A stretch of DNA of 64,000 bases from Chromobacterium violaceum ATCC 12472 (GTDB taxonomy: Bacteria; Pseudomonadota; Gammaproteobacteria; Burkholderiales; Chromobacteriaceae): the NCBI RefSeq assembly GCF_000007705.1, contig NC_005085.1:558001-622000 (forward strand), in the 5' to 3' direction. The stretch's first letter is position 1, and every line of letters starts with the position of its first letter. Below the pieces are notes generated by a model. The model saw only the letters and a list, made by a program, of their open reading frames with translations, did not search any database and was not told the origin of the DNA. Positions 27,721 through 35,990 of this stretch are shown piece after piece. Both the position numbers and the translations under genes were made by a program.

Positions 27721-28998
27721 ATGAAAGTTCTCGTGATCGGCTCCGGCGGCCGCGAGCACGCGCTGGCCTGGCGCATTGGCAAGTCCAAGCGCGTGTCCAA
27801 GGTATTCGTCGCGCCGGGCAACGCCGGCACCGCGCAGGATGCGAACCTGACCAATATCGCGGCCAATGGCGTGGCCGAATGGCTGGCCTTCGCCAAGGAA
27901 GAGAAGATAGACCTGACTGTGGTCGGCCCCGAGGCGCCGCTGGCCGCCGGTGTGGTGGACGCCTTTCGCAACGAGGGCCTGAAGGTGTTCGGCCCGACGC
28001 AGTTCTGCGCGCAGCTGGAAAGCTCCAAGGATTTCGCCAAGGCCTTCATGCAGCGCCACGGCATTCCCACCGCCGGCTACCAGACCTTCACCGACGCCGC
28101 GGCCGCGCATGGCTACGTCGACGGCAAGGGCGCGCCCATCGTGATCAAGGCCGACGGCCTGGCCGCCGGCAAGGGCGTGGTGGTGGCGATGACGCTGGAC
28201 GAGGCGCACGCCGCCATCGACGACATGCTGCTGGGGAACAAAATGGGCGAGGCCGGCAGCCGCGTGGTGATCGAGGATTTCCTCGTCGGCGAGGAAGCCA
28301 GCTTCATCGTGATGGTGGACGGCGAGCATGTGCTGCCGATGGCCACCAGCCAGGACCACAAGCGGCTGCTGGACAACGACCAGGGTCCGAACACCGGCGG
28401 CATGGGCGCCTACAGCCCGGCGCCGGTGGTGACGCCGGAAGTACATAATCGCGTGATGCGCGAAATCATCCAGCCGGTGGTGCAGGGCATGAAGAAGGAC
28501 GGCCATGCGTACACCGGCTTCCTGTACGCCGGGCTGATGATAGGCGACGACGGCCATCCCAAGGTGATCGAGTTCAACTGCCGCTTCGGCGATCCGGAAA
28601 CCCAGCCCATCATGGCGCGCTTGAAGACCGATTTCACCGTGCTCTTGGAAGCCGGCGTCAACGGCAGGCTGGACAAGGTGGAAGCGGAATGGGACCGCCG
28701 CGTCGCGCTGGGCGTGGTGCTGGCCGCCGCCGGCTACCCGGATGCGCCGCGCAAGGGCGACGCCATCCACGGCATTCCCGCCGAGAGCGAGGACGGCATC
28801 GTGTTCCACGCCGGCACCGTGTTCGACGAGCAGCATCAGCTGCGTGCCAGCGGCGGCCGCGTGCTGTGCGCGGTGGGCCTGGGCGACAGCGTCAAGATGG
28901 CGCAGGGCCGGGCCTACCAGTTGGCCGACGCCATCGAGTTCGCCGGCAAGCAGTTCCGCCGCGATATCGGCGCGCGGGCGATCGGACGGAAGCACTGA
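27721..28998 (+). CDS. purD: Phosphoribosylamine-glycine ligase
   Basis: ATP-grasp enzyme joining glycine to phosphoribosylamine in purine synthesis (GAR synthetase), 425 residues, the usual length. Visible motifs are GSGGREHALAW at the N-terminus, VIKADGLAAGKGVVVA in the ATP-grasp core and the metal/ATP region EFNCRFGDPETQ. A GC-rich hairpin without a T-run lies between purH and purD (27591-27617), so read-through from purH is plausible. A bidirectional terminator follows the stop. Confidence 0.97.
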   Translation: MKVLVIGSGGREHALAWRIGKSKRVSKVFVAPGNAGTAQDANLTNIAANGVAEWLAFAKEEKIDLTVVGPEAPLAAGVVDAFRNEGLKVFGPTQFCAQLESSKDFAKAFMQRHGIPTAGYQTFTDAAAAHGYVDGKGAPIVIKADGLAAGKGVVVAMTLDEAHAAIDDMLLGNKMGEAGSRVVIEDFLVGEEASFIVMVDGEHVLPMATSQDHKRLLDNDQGPNTGGMGAYSPAPVVTPEVHNRVMREIIQPVVQGMKKDGHAYTGFLYAGLMIGDDGHPKVIEFNCRFGDPETQPIMARLKTDFTVLLEAGVNGRLDKVEAEWDRRVALGVVLAAAGYPDAPRKGDAIHGIPAESEDGIVFHAGTVFDEQHQLRASGGRVLCAVGLGDSVKMAQGRAYQLADAIEFAGKQFRRDIGARAIGRKH

Positions 28999-29012
28999 GC
29001 TTGCTCCCTGGA

Positions 29013-29046
29013 ATGAAAAACAGCGCCGGAAGGCGCTGTTTTTCAT
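29013..29046. terminator. Bidirectional intrinsic terminator (purD / outer-membrane protein)
   Basis: AAAAACAGCGCC-GGAA-GGCGCTGTTTTT, symmetrical with A and T tracts on both sides, between the convergent purD and the gene at 29062-29529. Confidence 0.88.
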
Positions 29047-29061
29047 GCTGCATGTTCAGAT

Positions 29062-29529
29062 TCAGAAATCGTAGCGGGCATTGAATGTCAGCACATGGTC
29101 GACATTTTCCTTATGCTTGTGGTGGCCCAGCTTGGAGTCGCCGTAACCGACCTCGAACGACAGTTTCTTGTAGCCTACCGATACGAAGGGCAGGGCGGCG
29201 AAACCGTTGTGGTCAGAGCCGTTCAGATAACCGCCGTAAATACCCACTCCCATTTTGAAATCGCCGGCGACGTTGAAGTCCTTGCGCCGCCCGGCTGCGG
29301 CGTAATAGGCGGTTTTTTTGGCAGAGTCGCGGTAAACGGCGCCGCGCACAATGGGGCGGCCACATGAATATTCCTGGGGCGACCATTCCGCGCCCAGGCC
29401 GGGATTGAACTGCTCGAAGTCGCAGTTGTGCTTGTGGCTATTGCAGCCGTAGTGTTTGGAGGCGAAAGGCACCAGTAGCGACACATCGGCCAATGCGGGA
29501 AGCGCGGAGAGAGACAGGATGTTGAACAA
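29062..29529 (-). CDS. Small outer-membrane beta-barrel-like protein
   Basis: About 155 residues with alternating hydrophobic/polar strands typical of small barrels (VGIYGGYLNGS, FAALPFVSVGYKKLSFEVGYG) and a final aromatic FNARYDF. Four cysteines (YGCNSHKHNC, YSCGR) could form disulfides. The only start in this frame is a TTG. The resulting leader (MFNILSLSALPALA|DVS) has a cleavage-like site but no basic n-region, and a stop codon lies immediately upstream. The 5' end may therefore be damaged or frameshifted. Similar small exported proteins occur in proteobacteria and phages without an established function. Confidence 0.6.
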   Translation of the reverse strand: MFNILSLSALPALADVSLLVPFASKHYGCNSHKHNCDFEQFNPGLGAEWSPQEYSCGRPIVRGAVYRDSAKKTAYYAAAGRRKDFNVAGDFKMGVGIYGGYLNGSDHNGFAALPFVSVGYKKLSFEVGYGDSKLGHHKHKENVDHVLTFNARYDF

Positions 29530-29757
29530 TTATGTTTTCAAATGACAGATGCCTGTGCTTTTTGTAACCAAAAAGAGTGTATGCAGGATCTAACTTTTGT
29601 GATTGTTGTTGTTTTATTTAGGAAAAACGACCGGGGATGAGACGGGGCTTTATGGGATTTTGATGCGGCGGACAGCCATTTCTGCGCGAAATTGACACCC
29701 CGGACGCTAGAGTCCGCTTGTGAGCAGGAACAAGACCTCAACCTGGAGCGAACCATC

Positions 29758-29976
29758 ATGTCCGCATTGACTACCGAACATGGCCTGCCGGCAGAACCGG
29801 AGCCTGGAAGTCGCCACCGCCTGTTGCGTTTCCTGACCCATGAAAAGCGCTGCTGGCGGCGTCTGGCCTACTGGCTGAAGCAGTTCAACACCGATGCCGG
29901 AGTGCCCGCGCGCTGTTATGCCTGGCGCGCCGCGCCGGAAGATCCACCCGAAGACCGCGAGCACCTGCTGCTCTGA
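29758..29976 (+). CDS. Small hypothetical protein (72 residues)
   Basis: Begins MSALTTEHGLPAEPEPGSRH and has a basic/aromatic middle (EKRCWRRLAYWLKQF) and an acidic end. The ATG at 29758 has GGAG nine bases upstream, better than the more upstream starts of the frame. The 228-base region before it is AT-rich and contains no other gene. No family was recognised, and it could be a species-restricted small protein. Confidence 0.5.
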   Translation: MSALTTEHGLPAEPEPGSRHRLLRFLTHEKRCWRRLAYWLKQFNTDAGVPARCYAWRAAPEDPPEDREHLLL

Positions 29977-30109
29977 GGCGCCGCCCGATGCCGGAGCGCG
30001 CCGCGCCGCCGCTTCGGCATCCCTCCCGCCTTTCCTCGCATTTCAGCCTGTGTTTTTGCGCCGTTGCCGCTACAATGGCTGTTTCTGTTTCCATCTAGCT
30101 TGATCAATC

Positions 30110-30691
30110 ATGAAGTCCGGTTCCGGTCCCTTGCCGCGCCTGCCTGGCAGCCGTCTGCAGCAACGGGCCCGCAAGCAGCTGCGCGACGGCGGCGTCATCG
30201 CCTATTCCACCGAATCCTGTTACGGTCTGGGGTGCCGTCCGCTCGATGCCCGCGCGATACGCCGCGTGCTGGCGATCAAGGCGCGGCCTAACCACAAGGG
30301 GCTGATCGTCATCGCCGCCGATTTCGAGCAGATCCGCCACCTGGTCAAACCGCTTTCCGCCGCGCAGCGCGCGGAACTGGCGCGCTATTGGCCCGGTCCA
30401 TATACCTTTTTGCTGCCGGCGTCGCGGCGGGTGCCGCCGGCCCTGCGCGGCCGGCACCACAAGATCGCGGTGCGGGTGACCGCGCACGGCGAGGCGGCGG
30501 CCTTGTGCCGCCGGCTTGGCACGGCGCTGGTGTCCACTTCGGCCAACCGGGCCGGGCAGCAATCGCTGAAGACGGCGCGAGCCTGTCGAATGGCTTTCAA
30601 GGACAAGGTGCTGACGCTGCCGGGCCGCATCGGCAAGCGGCGCAAGCCATCGACCATCATCGATCTGGAGAGCGGCCGCGTATTGCGCTAG
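30110..30691 (+). CDS. tsaC: Sua5/YrdC/TsaC-family threonylcarbamoyl-AMP synthase
   Basis: A 193-residue protein of the family that makes threonylcarbamoyl-AMP for the t6A modification of ANN-decoding tRNAs. Typical motifs are GGVIAYSTESCYGLGC, KARPNHKGLIVIAA with the nucleotide-binding Lys-Arg, and STSANRAGQ near the C-terminus. Length is right for a TsaC without the Sua5 extension. It is 26 bases upstream of tolQ and probably co-transcribed with it. A second paralogue elsewhere cannot be excluded. Confidence 0.9.
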   Translation: MKSGSGPLPRLPGSRLQQRARKQLRDGGVIAYSTESCYGLGCRPLDARAIRRVLAIKARPNHKGLIVIAADFEQIRHLVKPLSAAQRAELARYWPGPYTFLLPASRRVPPALRGRHHKIAVRVTAHGEAAALCRRLGTALVSTSANRAGQQSLKTARACRMAFKDKVLTLPGRIGKRRKPSTIIDLESGRVLR

Positions 30692-30717
30692 GCCGCGTAT
30701 GAACTGAGGAACAAAAC

Positions 30718-31386
30718 GTGCAACAGATTTCTTTCATCAGCCTGATCCTGAACGCCAGCCTGCTGGTGCAGCTGGTGATGGCCGGCCTGGCGCTGACGTC
30801 CTTGCTGTCGTGGGCGCTGATCTTCAACAAGATTTCGGTGCTGCGCTCGGCCAAGCGCCACAGCGAGGAGTTCGAGCGCAATTTCTGGAGCGGCGCCGAC
30901 CTGAACCGCCTGTACGAGGATGTGTGCCGCCGCAGCGACACCGTGGGCATGGAGCGCATCTTCCAGTCGGGCTTCGCCGAGTTTCTGAAACTGCGCGGCC
31001 GCAGCGGCGCCGAGCTGTCCGACATCATGGACGGTTCCCGCCGCGCGATGCGGGCGGCGGCGCAGCGCGAGCTGGATGCGCTGGACAGCCACACCTCCTT
31101 CCTGGCGACCGTGGGTTCGGTCAGCCCCTATATCGGCCTGTTCGGCACCGTGTGGGGCATCATGCATGCCTTCATCGGCCTGGGGAACGCCGGCCAGGCG
31201 ACGCTGAGTACCGTGGCGCCGGGCATCGCCGAAGCGCTGGTGGCCACCGCCATCGGCCTGTTCGCCGCGATTCCGGCGGTGGTGGCGTACAACCGCTTCG
31301 CCACCGACGTCGATCGTCTGGCCACGCGCTTCGACACCTATATGGAAGAGTTCTCCAACATCCTGCAGCGGCTGGCGACGCGTTAA
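30718..31386 (+). CDS. tolQ: TolQ-like proton channel subunit, without tolR/tolA beside it
   Basis: Inner-membrane MotA/TolQ/ExbB-family protein of 222 residues that, with TolR, uses the proton gradient to drive TolA and maintain the outer membrane at division. Three membrane helices at about 13-35, 126-148 and 160-185, with the conserved SPYIGLFGTVWGIMHAFIGL and AEALVATAIGLFAAIPAV. GTG start with GAGGAA upstream. The expected tolR-tolA-tolB-pal genes are absent; an EamA exporter follows. It could belong to an ExbB-type system, but the N-terminal ISLILNASLLVQLVM pattern looks like TolQ. Confidence 0.85.
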   Translation: MQQISFISLILNASLLVQLVMAGLALTSLLSWALIFNKISVLRSAKRHSEEFERNFWSGADLNRLYEDVCRRSDTVGMERIFQSGFAEFLKLRGRSGAELSDIMDGSRRAMRAAAQRELDALDSHTSFLATVGSVSPYIGLFGTVWGIMHAFIGLGNAGQATLSTVAPGIAEALVATAIGLFAAIPAVVAYNRFATDVDRLATRFDTYMEEFSNILQRLATR

Positions 31387-31447
31387 GACGCTTGCCGTTT
31401 CGGCTTGCATACGGCATGGTTTCGGTTCGGAATTTACGGACTGCACC

Positions 31448-32311
31448 ATGCCTTTTTCACGCCCCGCGCCGCTGACGCTGGCCGCCTTCCTTGCCCTCTA
31501 CCTAGTCTGGGGCTCTACCTACCTGGTCATCCGCATCGGCGTCGAGTCCTGGCCGCCATTGCTGATGGCCGGCATCCGTTTTCTGCTGGCCGGTGGCTTG
31601 GTACTGGCCTATCTCGCCTGGAAGAGGACGCCGTGGCCGAATGCGCGCCAACTGGGCGGCGCGGCCTTGCTGGGCGTGTTGATGCCGGCGATAGGCAACG
31701 GCCTGGTGACGGTGGCCGAGCGGGAAGTCTCGTCCGGCGTCGCCGCGCTGGTGATCGCGACGGTGCCGCTGTTCACGCTGCTGTTCGCCCGACTGTTCGG
31801 CCATAGGTCGCGGCCGCTGGAATGGGCGGGCATGGGCTTAGGCGTGGTCGGCATCGTGTTGCTCAACCTGGGCTCCAGCCTCAGCGCCAGCCCGCGCGGC
31901 GCGGCCTTGCTGATTCTGGCCTCGGCCGGCTGGGCGCTGGGTTCGGCCTGGAGCAAGAAACTGCCGCAGCCGGCCGGCGCGATGGGCAGCGCCTGGACCA
32001 TGATCTTCGGCGGCCTGGCGCTGGTCGTATCAAGCTTCGCCGTCGGCGAGCGCCTCGCCTCCTGGCCTGGCGCCGAGAGCTGGGCGGCGCTGCTGTACCT
32101 GACGGTATTCGGCTCGATGATCGCCTACAGCGCCTATCTTTACCTGCTGAAGACGGTATCGGCGGCGGCGGCCACCAGCTACGCCTATGTCAATCCTGTG
32201 ATCGCCGTGCTGCTGGGCGCCGTGTTCCTGAGCGAGCATGTCGGCGTCCACGAGATGCTCGCCATGGTGGTGATCGTCACCGCGGTGGTGCTGATCAGCT
32301 GGCGGCGCTAG
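31448..32311 (+). CDS. EamA/DMT-superfamily exporter (YedA type)
   Basis: A 287-residue inner-membrane transporter with ten predicted helices made of two EamA repeats. It starts LAAFLALYLVWGSTYLVIRIG, the hallmark of the YedA/RhaT-like branch, and the second repeat ends AATSYAYVNPVIAVLLGAVF. Family members export amino acids or other metabolites; the substrate is not evident. It follows tolQ by 61 bases in the same direction, occupying the place where tolR would be expected. Confidence 0.88.
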   Translation: MPFSRPAPLTLAAFLALYLVWGSTYLVIRIGVESWPPLLMAGIRFLLAGGLVLAYLAWKRTPWPNARQLGGAALLGVLMPAIGNGLVTVAEREVSSGVAALVIATVPLFTLLFARLFGHRSRPLEWAGMGLGVVGIVLLNLGSSLSASPRGAALLILASAGWALGSAWSKKLPQPAGAMGSAWTMIFGGLALVVSSFAVGERLASWPGAESWAALLYLTVFGSMIAYSAYLYLLKTVSAAAATSYAYVNPVIAVLLGAVFLSEHVGVHEMLAMVVIVTAVVLISWRR

Positions 32312-32389
32312 CCGTGCCGGCGGATGCGAAGCCGGGCGCGGCCCCGGAGCGTCAGAACTCGCGCCTGCCGCCAGGCATCGCCGCTGCGT

Positions 32390-33361
32390 TCAGCTTCGCT
32401 CATTCAGGTCGATCTGGTAGCGGTAGCCTCTGTAGCCGTCGTTCAGGTAGACGCGATTGGCGGCGTCGTGTACCGGAAAGACGGAGACGTTTCGCCGCTG
32501 CTGGCTGATCACGCCGATGCGGATGGCCTTGGAGGCGGCGTTGACCTTCCGCGCCAGCTCGTAAGGCCAGTTGGCGGCCTGGGCGGAAGCGGCGTTCAGC
32601 GCCACGGTGTGCGTCTCGGCGTCGCGGCCCAGGCTGTCGAACACGCGCAGCGTGGCGCTGCTGCCTGCGGGCAGGTTTTGGTGCGCGATGACGCTGCCGA
32701 TTTCCTTCCACGGATTATCGATCGGCAATGCCGTGGTATGGCCGAAGCTGACATCGGAGCAGGCGTAGAACGCTTCCTCGCTGTCCGAGCGCTTCCAGAC
32801 GCTGTAGATGATGTGCCGGCCGGTCTTGCCGGCGGGCAGCCGCATCGTCATGCGGTAGCGATTGCCGACGTCCAGCGGCGGATTGCCGTTATAGGCGCCG
32901 AACAGCGTCAGATCCGACCATTTCAGCGGCGTGGATGGATTCCAGCCGTCTCGGGTTACATAGAGCCTGAAGTACTTGGTCGCGTGCGGCGCCGTGGCCT
33001 GGAAGACGAATTCGTAATCGCCCTTGGCGTCCGGCACGATGCTGGTGGCGCGCCAGTCGCTGCGCGCCAGATTGAAGCCCTTGAATTCGGCCTTCCCGCC
33101 GCCGCATAGCGCGCCGTCCGGCACCAGGGCCTGGTGATTGTCGCCGGCGGGAGTCTGGTTGATCGCGTTCCAGTCGTACATCGCCTGGGCGCCGCCGACG
33201 CGCTTGGCTTCCCGGCAGGCCGAGGATATGGGCGCTTCCGGGCCTTCCTGAAAGCAGCCGTAGGCGCGGCTGACCGGAACCTCCATGCTGCCATGGGGCC
33301 ATGAGGGCGCGCTCAGGCAACCCAGGGTCATCGCTAGGGGAAGACGCCATTGCGGTTTCAT
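32390..33361 (-). CDS. AA10 lytic polysaccharide monooxygenase, GbpA-like, no CBM
   Basis: Secreted copper enzyme expected to cleave crystalline chitin oxidatively. The 323-residue precursor has a signal peptide followed by H23 (HGSMEVPVSRAYG), the histidine that would become residue 1 of the copper brace. The partner His is in TAPHATKYF, about residue 126. A GbpA-type second domain (NPWKEIGSV... to the end) follows, but the chitin-binding CBM of its neighbour is missing. The residue before H23 is Pro (SWP|H) where the paralogue has Ala, an odd signal-peptidase site. AAAGGAGTCCGTC precedes the ATG, nearly identical to the upstream of the paralogue. Confidence 0.92.
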   Translation of the reverse strand: MKPQWRLPLAMTLGCLSAPSWPHGSMEVPVSRAYGCFQEGPEAPISSACREAKRVGGAQAMYDWNAINQTPAGDNHQALVPDGALCGGGKAEFKGFNLARSDWRATSIVPDAKGDYEFVFQATAPHATKYFRLYVTRDGWNPSTPLKWSDLTLFGAYNGNPPLDVGNRYRMTMRLPAGKTGRHIIYSVWKRSDSEEAFYACSDVSFGHTTALPIDNPWKEIGSVIAHQNLPAGSSATLRVFDSLGRDAETHTVALNAASAQAANWPYELARKVNAASKAIRIGVISQQRRNVSVFPVHDAANRVYLNDGYRGYRYQIDLNERS

Positions 33362-33624
33362 GACGGACTCCTTTTCTGGTGGCGGGATGCGGACGGATCG
33401 GCATCCGCCGGATGGTTGGAAGGTGCGCCAGTCTTGCGAAGTCGTTTTTCTTCGCTTTTCCCATTAATTGCCTGGTTTGCCATTTGCCGGTTTTTGCATG
33501 CGGTTTTGCGATTTTTCTGACGGTTTTATGGTGAATTCAGGGCTGGTCGGCATGGGGCGGCGCGATGCGCGCGCAACGGAGCCATGGGCATGCGCGCTGC
33601 GATCTGGCCGGCGCGGCAGCCGCA
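33362..33624. other. Upstream region of the shorter LPMO gene
   Basis: Contains the ribosome site of the 32390-33361 gene and a small GGATGC/GCATCC hairpin near 33384-33406. No TGGTATT-type operator like those near 34938 and 35119 was found. No other gene or RNA signal was seen. Confidence 0.4.
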
Positions 33625-33660
33625 ATGAAAAACGCCGCTCGATAGAGCGGCGTTTTTCAT
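33625..33660 (-). terminator. Terminator of the longer LPMO gene
   Basis: AAAAACGCCGCTC-GATA-GAGCGGCGTTTTT, symmetric, 14 bases after the minus-strand stop at 33674. Confidence 0.85.
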
Positions 33661-33673
33661 CGGAAAGGCCGGA

Positions 33674-34819
33674 TCAGATGGCTTGCCACAGCGTGGACTG
33701 GGTAGACGGCGTCCAGCCGGCGCCGGCCCAGGCGGTATGGGCCTGCAGGCAGCGGTATGAGCGGCCCTGGTAGCTGACCACCTGGCCGGCCGCGTATTTC
33801 CCGCCTTCCTTCCAGCTGTTGGCCGCGGGCGGCGTGGCGACGCCGCCGTCGCCCTTGTTCAGGTCGATCGCGAAGCCATAGCCCGGGTAGCCGTCGTTCA
33901 GGTAAACGCGGTTGGCGGTGGCGTCTTTCACCGGGACGATGGAAACGGCGCGTTGCTGCGATTTCAGCACGCCGATGCGGATGGCCCGCGAAGCGGCGTT
34001 GACCTTCTGCGCCAACTCGTACGGCCAGTTGGCGGTCTGGCCGGATGAGACATTCAGCGCCACCGTGTGTTTTTCGGCGTCGCGGCCCTGGCCGTCGAAC
34101 ACGCGCAGCGTGGCGCTGCTGCCCGCCGGCAGGTTTTCGCGCGCGGCGACGCTGCCGATCTCCTTCCACGGATTGGCCGTCGGCGGCGCAGCGTCGCCGC
34201 CGAAGTTGACGTCGGAGCACGAATAGAACGCCTCCTCGCTGTCCGATCGTTTCCAGACGTTGAAGATGATGTGCTTTCCAGTCTTGCCTTGCGGCAGCTT
34301 CAGCGTCATGTGGTAGCGCTTGCCGGCGTCTTGTTGCGGATTGCCGTTGACGGTGCCGAACAGCTCCAGGTCCGACCATTTCAACGCTTGCGTCGGATTC
34401 CAGCCGTTTTTGGTCACGTAAAACTTGAAGTACTTGGTGGCGTGCGGCGCGGTGGCCTTGTAGATGAATTCGTAGTTGCCGTTGGCGTCCGGCACGATGT
34501 TGGTCGTGCGCCAATCCTCGCGAGCCAGGTTGAAGCCCTTGAATTCGGCTTTGCCGCCGCCGCACAGCGTGCCGTCCGGCACCACCGCCTGGTGGTTGTC
34601 GCCGGACGGGTTCTGGTTGATGCCGTTCCAGTCGTACATCGCCTGGGTGCCGCCCGCCTGTTTGGCGGCCTGGCAGGCGGGAGTCTTGGGGGCTTCGGGA
34701 CCTTCCAGGAAGCAGCTGTAGGTGCGGTTGATCGGAATTTCCATCGTGCCGTGGGCCCACAGCGGGGCGCTCAGGCAGCTCAGGGCCAGCGCGGCGGGTA
34801 GATGCCAATGCAGTTTCAT
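33674..34819 (-). CDS. AA10 lytic polysaccharide monooxygenase with GbpA-like domain and C-terminal CBM5/12
   Basis: Secreted 381-residue chitin-active type LPMO. The signal peptide ends APLWA|HGTM, giving mature H1 (H23) for the copper site; the second brace His is about H126 (TAPHATKYF). Domains: AA10 catalytic (23 to about 200), GbpA-like domain (about 205-310), linker, then a CBM5/12 chitin-binding module (WKEGGKYAAGQVVSYQGRSY and final aromatic residues). The ATG at 34819 has AAGGAGT upstream; the open frame reaches further but lacks a ribosome site. Strong similarity to the gene at 32390 shows a tandem duplication. A TGGTATTAATGCC motif lies about 120 bases upstream. Confidence 0.95.
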   Translation of the reverse strand: MKLHWHLPAALALSCLSAPLWAHGTMEIPINRTYSCFLEGPEAPKTPACQAAKQAGGTQAMYDWNGINQNPSGDNHQAVVPDGTLCGGGKAEFKGFNLAREDWRTTNIVPDANGNYEFIYKATAPHATKYFKFYVTKNGWNPTQALKWSDLELFGTVNGNPQQDAGKRYHMTLKLPQGKTGKHIIFNVWKRSDSEEAFYSCSDVNFGGDAAPPTANPWKEIGSVAARENLPAGSSATLRVFDGQGRDAEKHTVALNVSSGQTANWPYELAQKVNAASRAIRIGVLKSQQRAVSIVPVKDATANRVYLNDGYPGYGFAIDLNKGDGGVATPPAANSWKEGGKYAAGQVVSYQGRSYRCLQAHTAWAGAGWTPSTQSTLWQAI

Positions 34820-34937
34820 GCGGACTCCTTGTTTGGTAGTGGTATGCAAGCGCATGGTCATCAGCCAGGACGTATGCTGTCCTTTAAATGGCTTAATGAT
34901 TGAAAATTCGATCAATAGCTTAAAAGCAAGTTTTCAA

Positions 34938-34953
34938 ATTGGTATTAATGCCT
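34938..34953. promoter_or_regulatory. Predicted operator upstream of the CBM-bearing LPMO gene
   Basis: ATTGGTATTAATGCCT, a near-palindrome (GGTATTAATGCC), about 120 bases before the LPMO start at 34819. It matches the TGGTATT repeats at 35119-35147 and resembles the TGGTATAGA-type half-sites of NagR/DasR-class GntR regulators. Function is inferred. Confidence 0.5.
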
Positions 34954-35117
34954 ACATCATTGCTCGAAACGGAAAATTCCGATTTTTGCAGAAATCGTTG
35001 ATTTCTTGACCTGGCCATTCGGTCCCAGCCATACCCGGCATCTTTCCGCCACCGCTTTCCCGCGCGGTTGTCGCTTTGTTGCCATGCGCCATGCGCAAAT
35101 TGGCGGAGGGCTGATAA

Positions 35118-35150
35118 TTGGTATTGACGTGGTATTAATGTGGTATTACC
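35118..35150. promoter_or_regulatory. Three helically phased TGGTATT repeats upstream of the nag operon
   Basis: TGGTATT occurs at 35119, 35130 and 35141, exactly 11 bases apart, about 110 bases before the GntR-type gene. The phasing places all copies on one face of the helix. They are likely binding sites of the adjacent GntR/HutC-family regulator. The divergent region 34820-35255 holds no gene. Confidence 0.55.
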
Positions 35151-35255
35151 GTTCGGGCTGTAGCGGGACAATTACGATCAGGCTGTCCCGCGGCGGGATA
35201 CCGGCGTCGGCGGACTGGGCTTACACTGCGGTTTTCAGACCACTTTCGGACGACC

Positions 35256-35990
35256 ATGGAAAACCGCTGGCAAGCATTGAAACCGGATGAAAACCTGAGC
35301 ACTCCGCTGTATCTGCAGCTGTCGCGCAAGCTGGCCGACGCGATCAACGCCGGCTGGTGGCAGGCGGACGAGGCGCTGCCGTCGGAGCGGACGTTTTCGG
35401 AAGAGCTGGGCATCTCGCGGGTGACCGCGCGCAAGGCGATGGACGTGTTGCTGGAGCAGGGCATGATCCGCCGGCGCCAGGGATCGGGCACCTTCATCAC
35501 GCCCAGGCTGGAGCAGCCGCTGTCGCGGTTGACCGGCTTCACCGAGCAGCTGAGGCTGCGCGGCTTCGTGCCGTCGTCGGTGTGGCTGGAGCGCGGGGTA
35601 TTCCCGCCCAGCAATGAGGAAGTGATCAAGCTGGGGCTGTCGCCGACCTCGATGGTGGCGCGGCTGAAGCGCCAGCGCCTCGCCGACGGCGTGGTGATGG
35701 CGATAGAAATGAGCACGATGCCGGTCGCGTATCTGCCCGACCCGCAGGCGGTGGGCACTTCGCTGTACGCCCATCTGGACGCGACCGGGCATTCGGTGGT
35801 GCGGGCGCTGCAGCACATCCGGGCGGTGAACGCTTCCGGGGACGTGGCCCAGCTTGCGGGCATCCGTCCCGGCGAGGCGATGCTGCTGATCACCCGCATC
35901 GGCTTCAACGCCGACAATGTGGCGATCGAGCTGACCGACACCTATTGCCGCAACGATTATTACGATTTCGTAGCAGAACTGAAACGATGA
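35256..35990 (+). CDS. nagR: GntR/HutC-family regulator of GlcNAc use (NagR/DasR-like)
   Basis: A 244-residue repressor-type protein with an N-terminal winged helix (PSERTFSEELGISRVTARKA, then GSGTFITPRL) and a C-terminal UTRA ligand domain (about 95-240; RQRLADGVVMAIEMS and AIELTDTYCRNDYYDF). Members of this branch sense GlcNAc-6-P or GlcN-6-P. Its TGA overlaps the ATG of nagA (ATGA), so it is the first gene of the nag operon and probably autoregulates through the TGGTATT repeats upstream. The symbol is given from context and domain type. Confidence 0.85.
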   Translation: MENRWQALKPDENLSTPLYLQLSRKLADAINAGWWQADEALPSERTFSEELGISRVTARKAMDVLLEQGMIRRRQGSGTFITPRLEQPLSRLTGFTEQLRLRGFVPSSVWLERGVFPPSNEEVIKLGLSPTSMVARLKRQRLADGVVMAIEMSTMPVAYLPDPQAVGTSLYAHLDATGHSVVRALQHIRAVNASGDVAQLAGIRPGEAMLLITRIGFNADNVAIELTDTYCRNDYYDFVAELKR

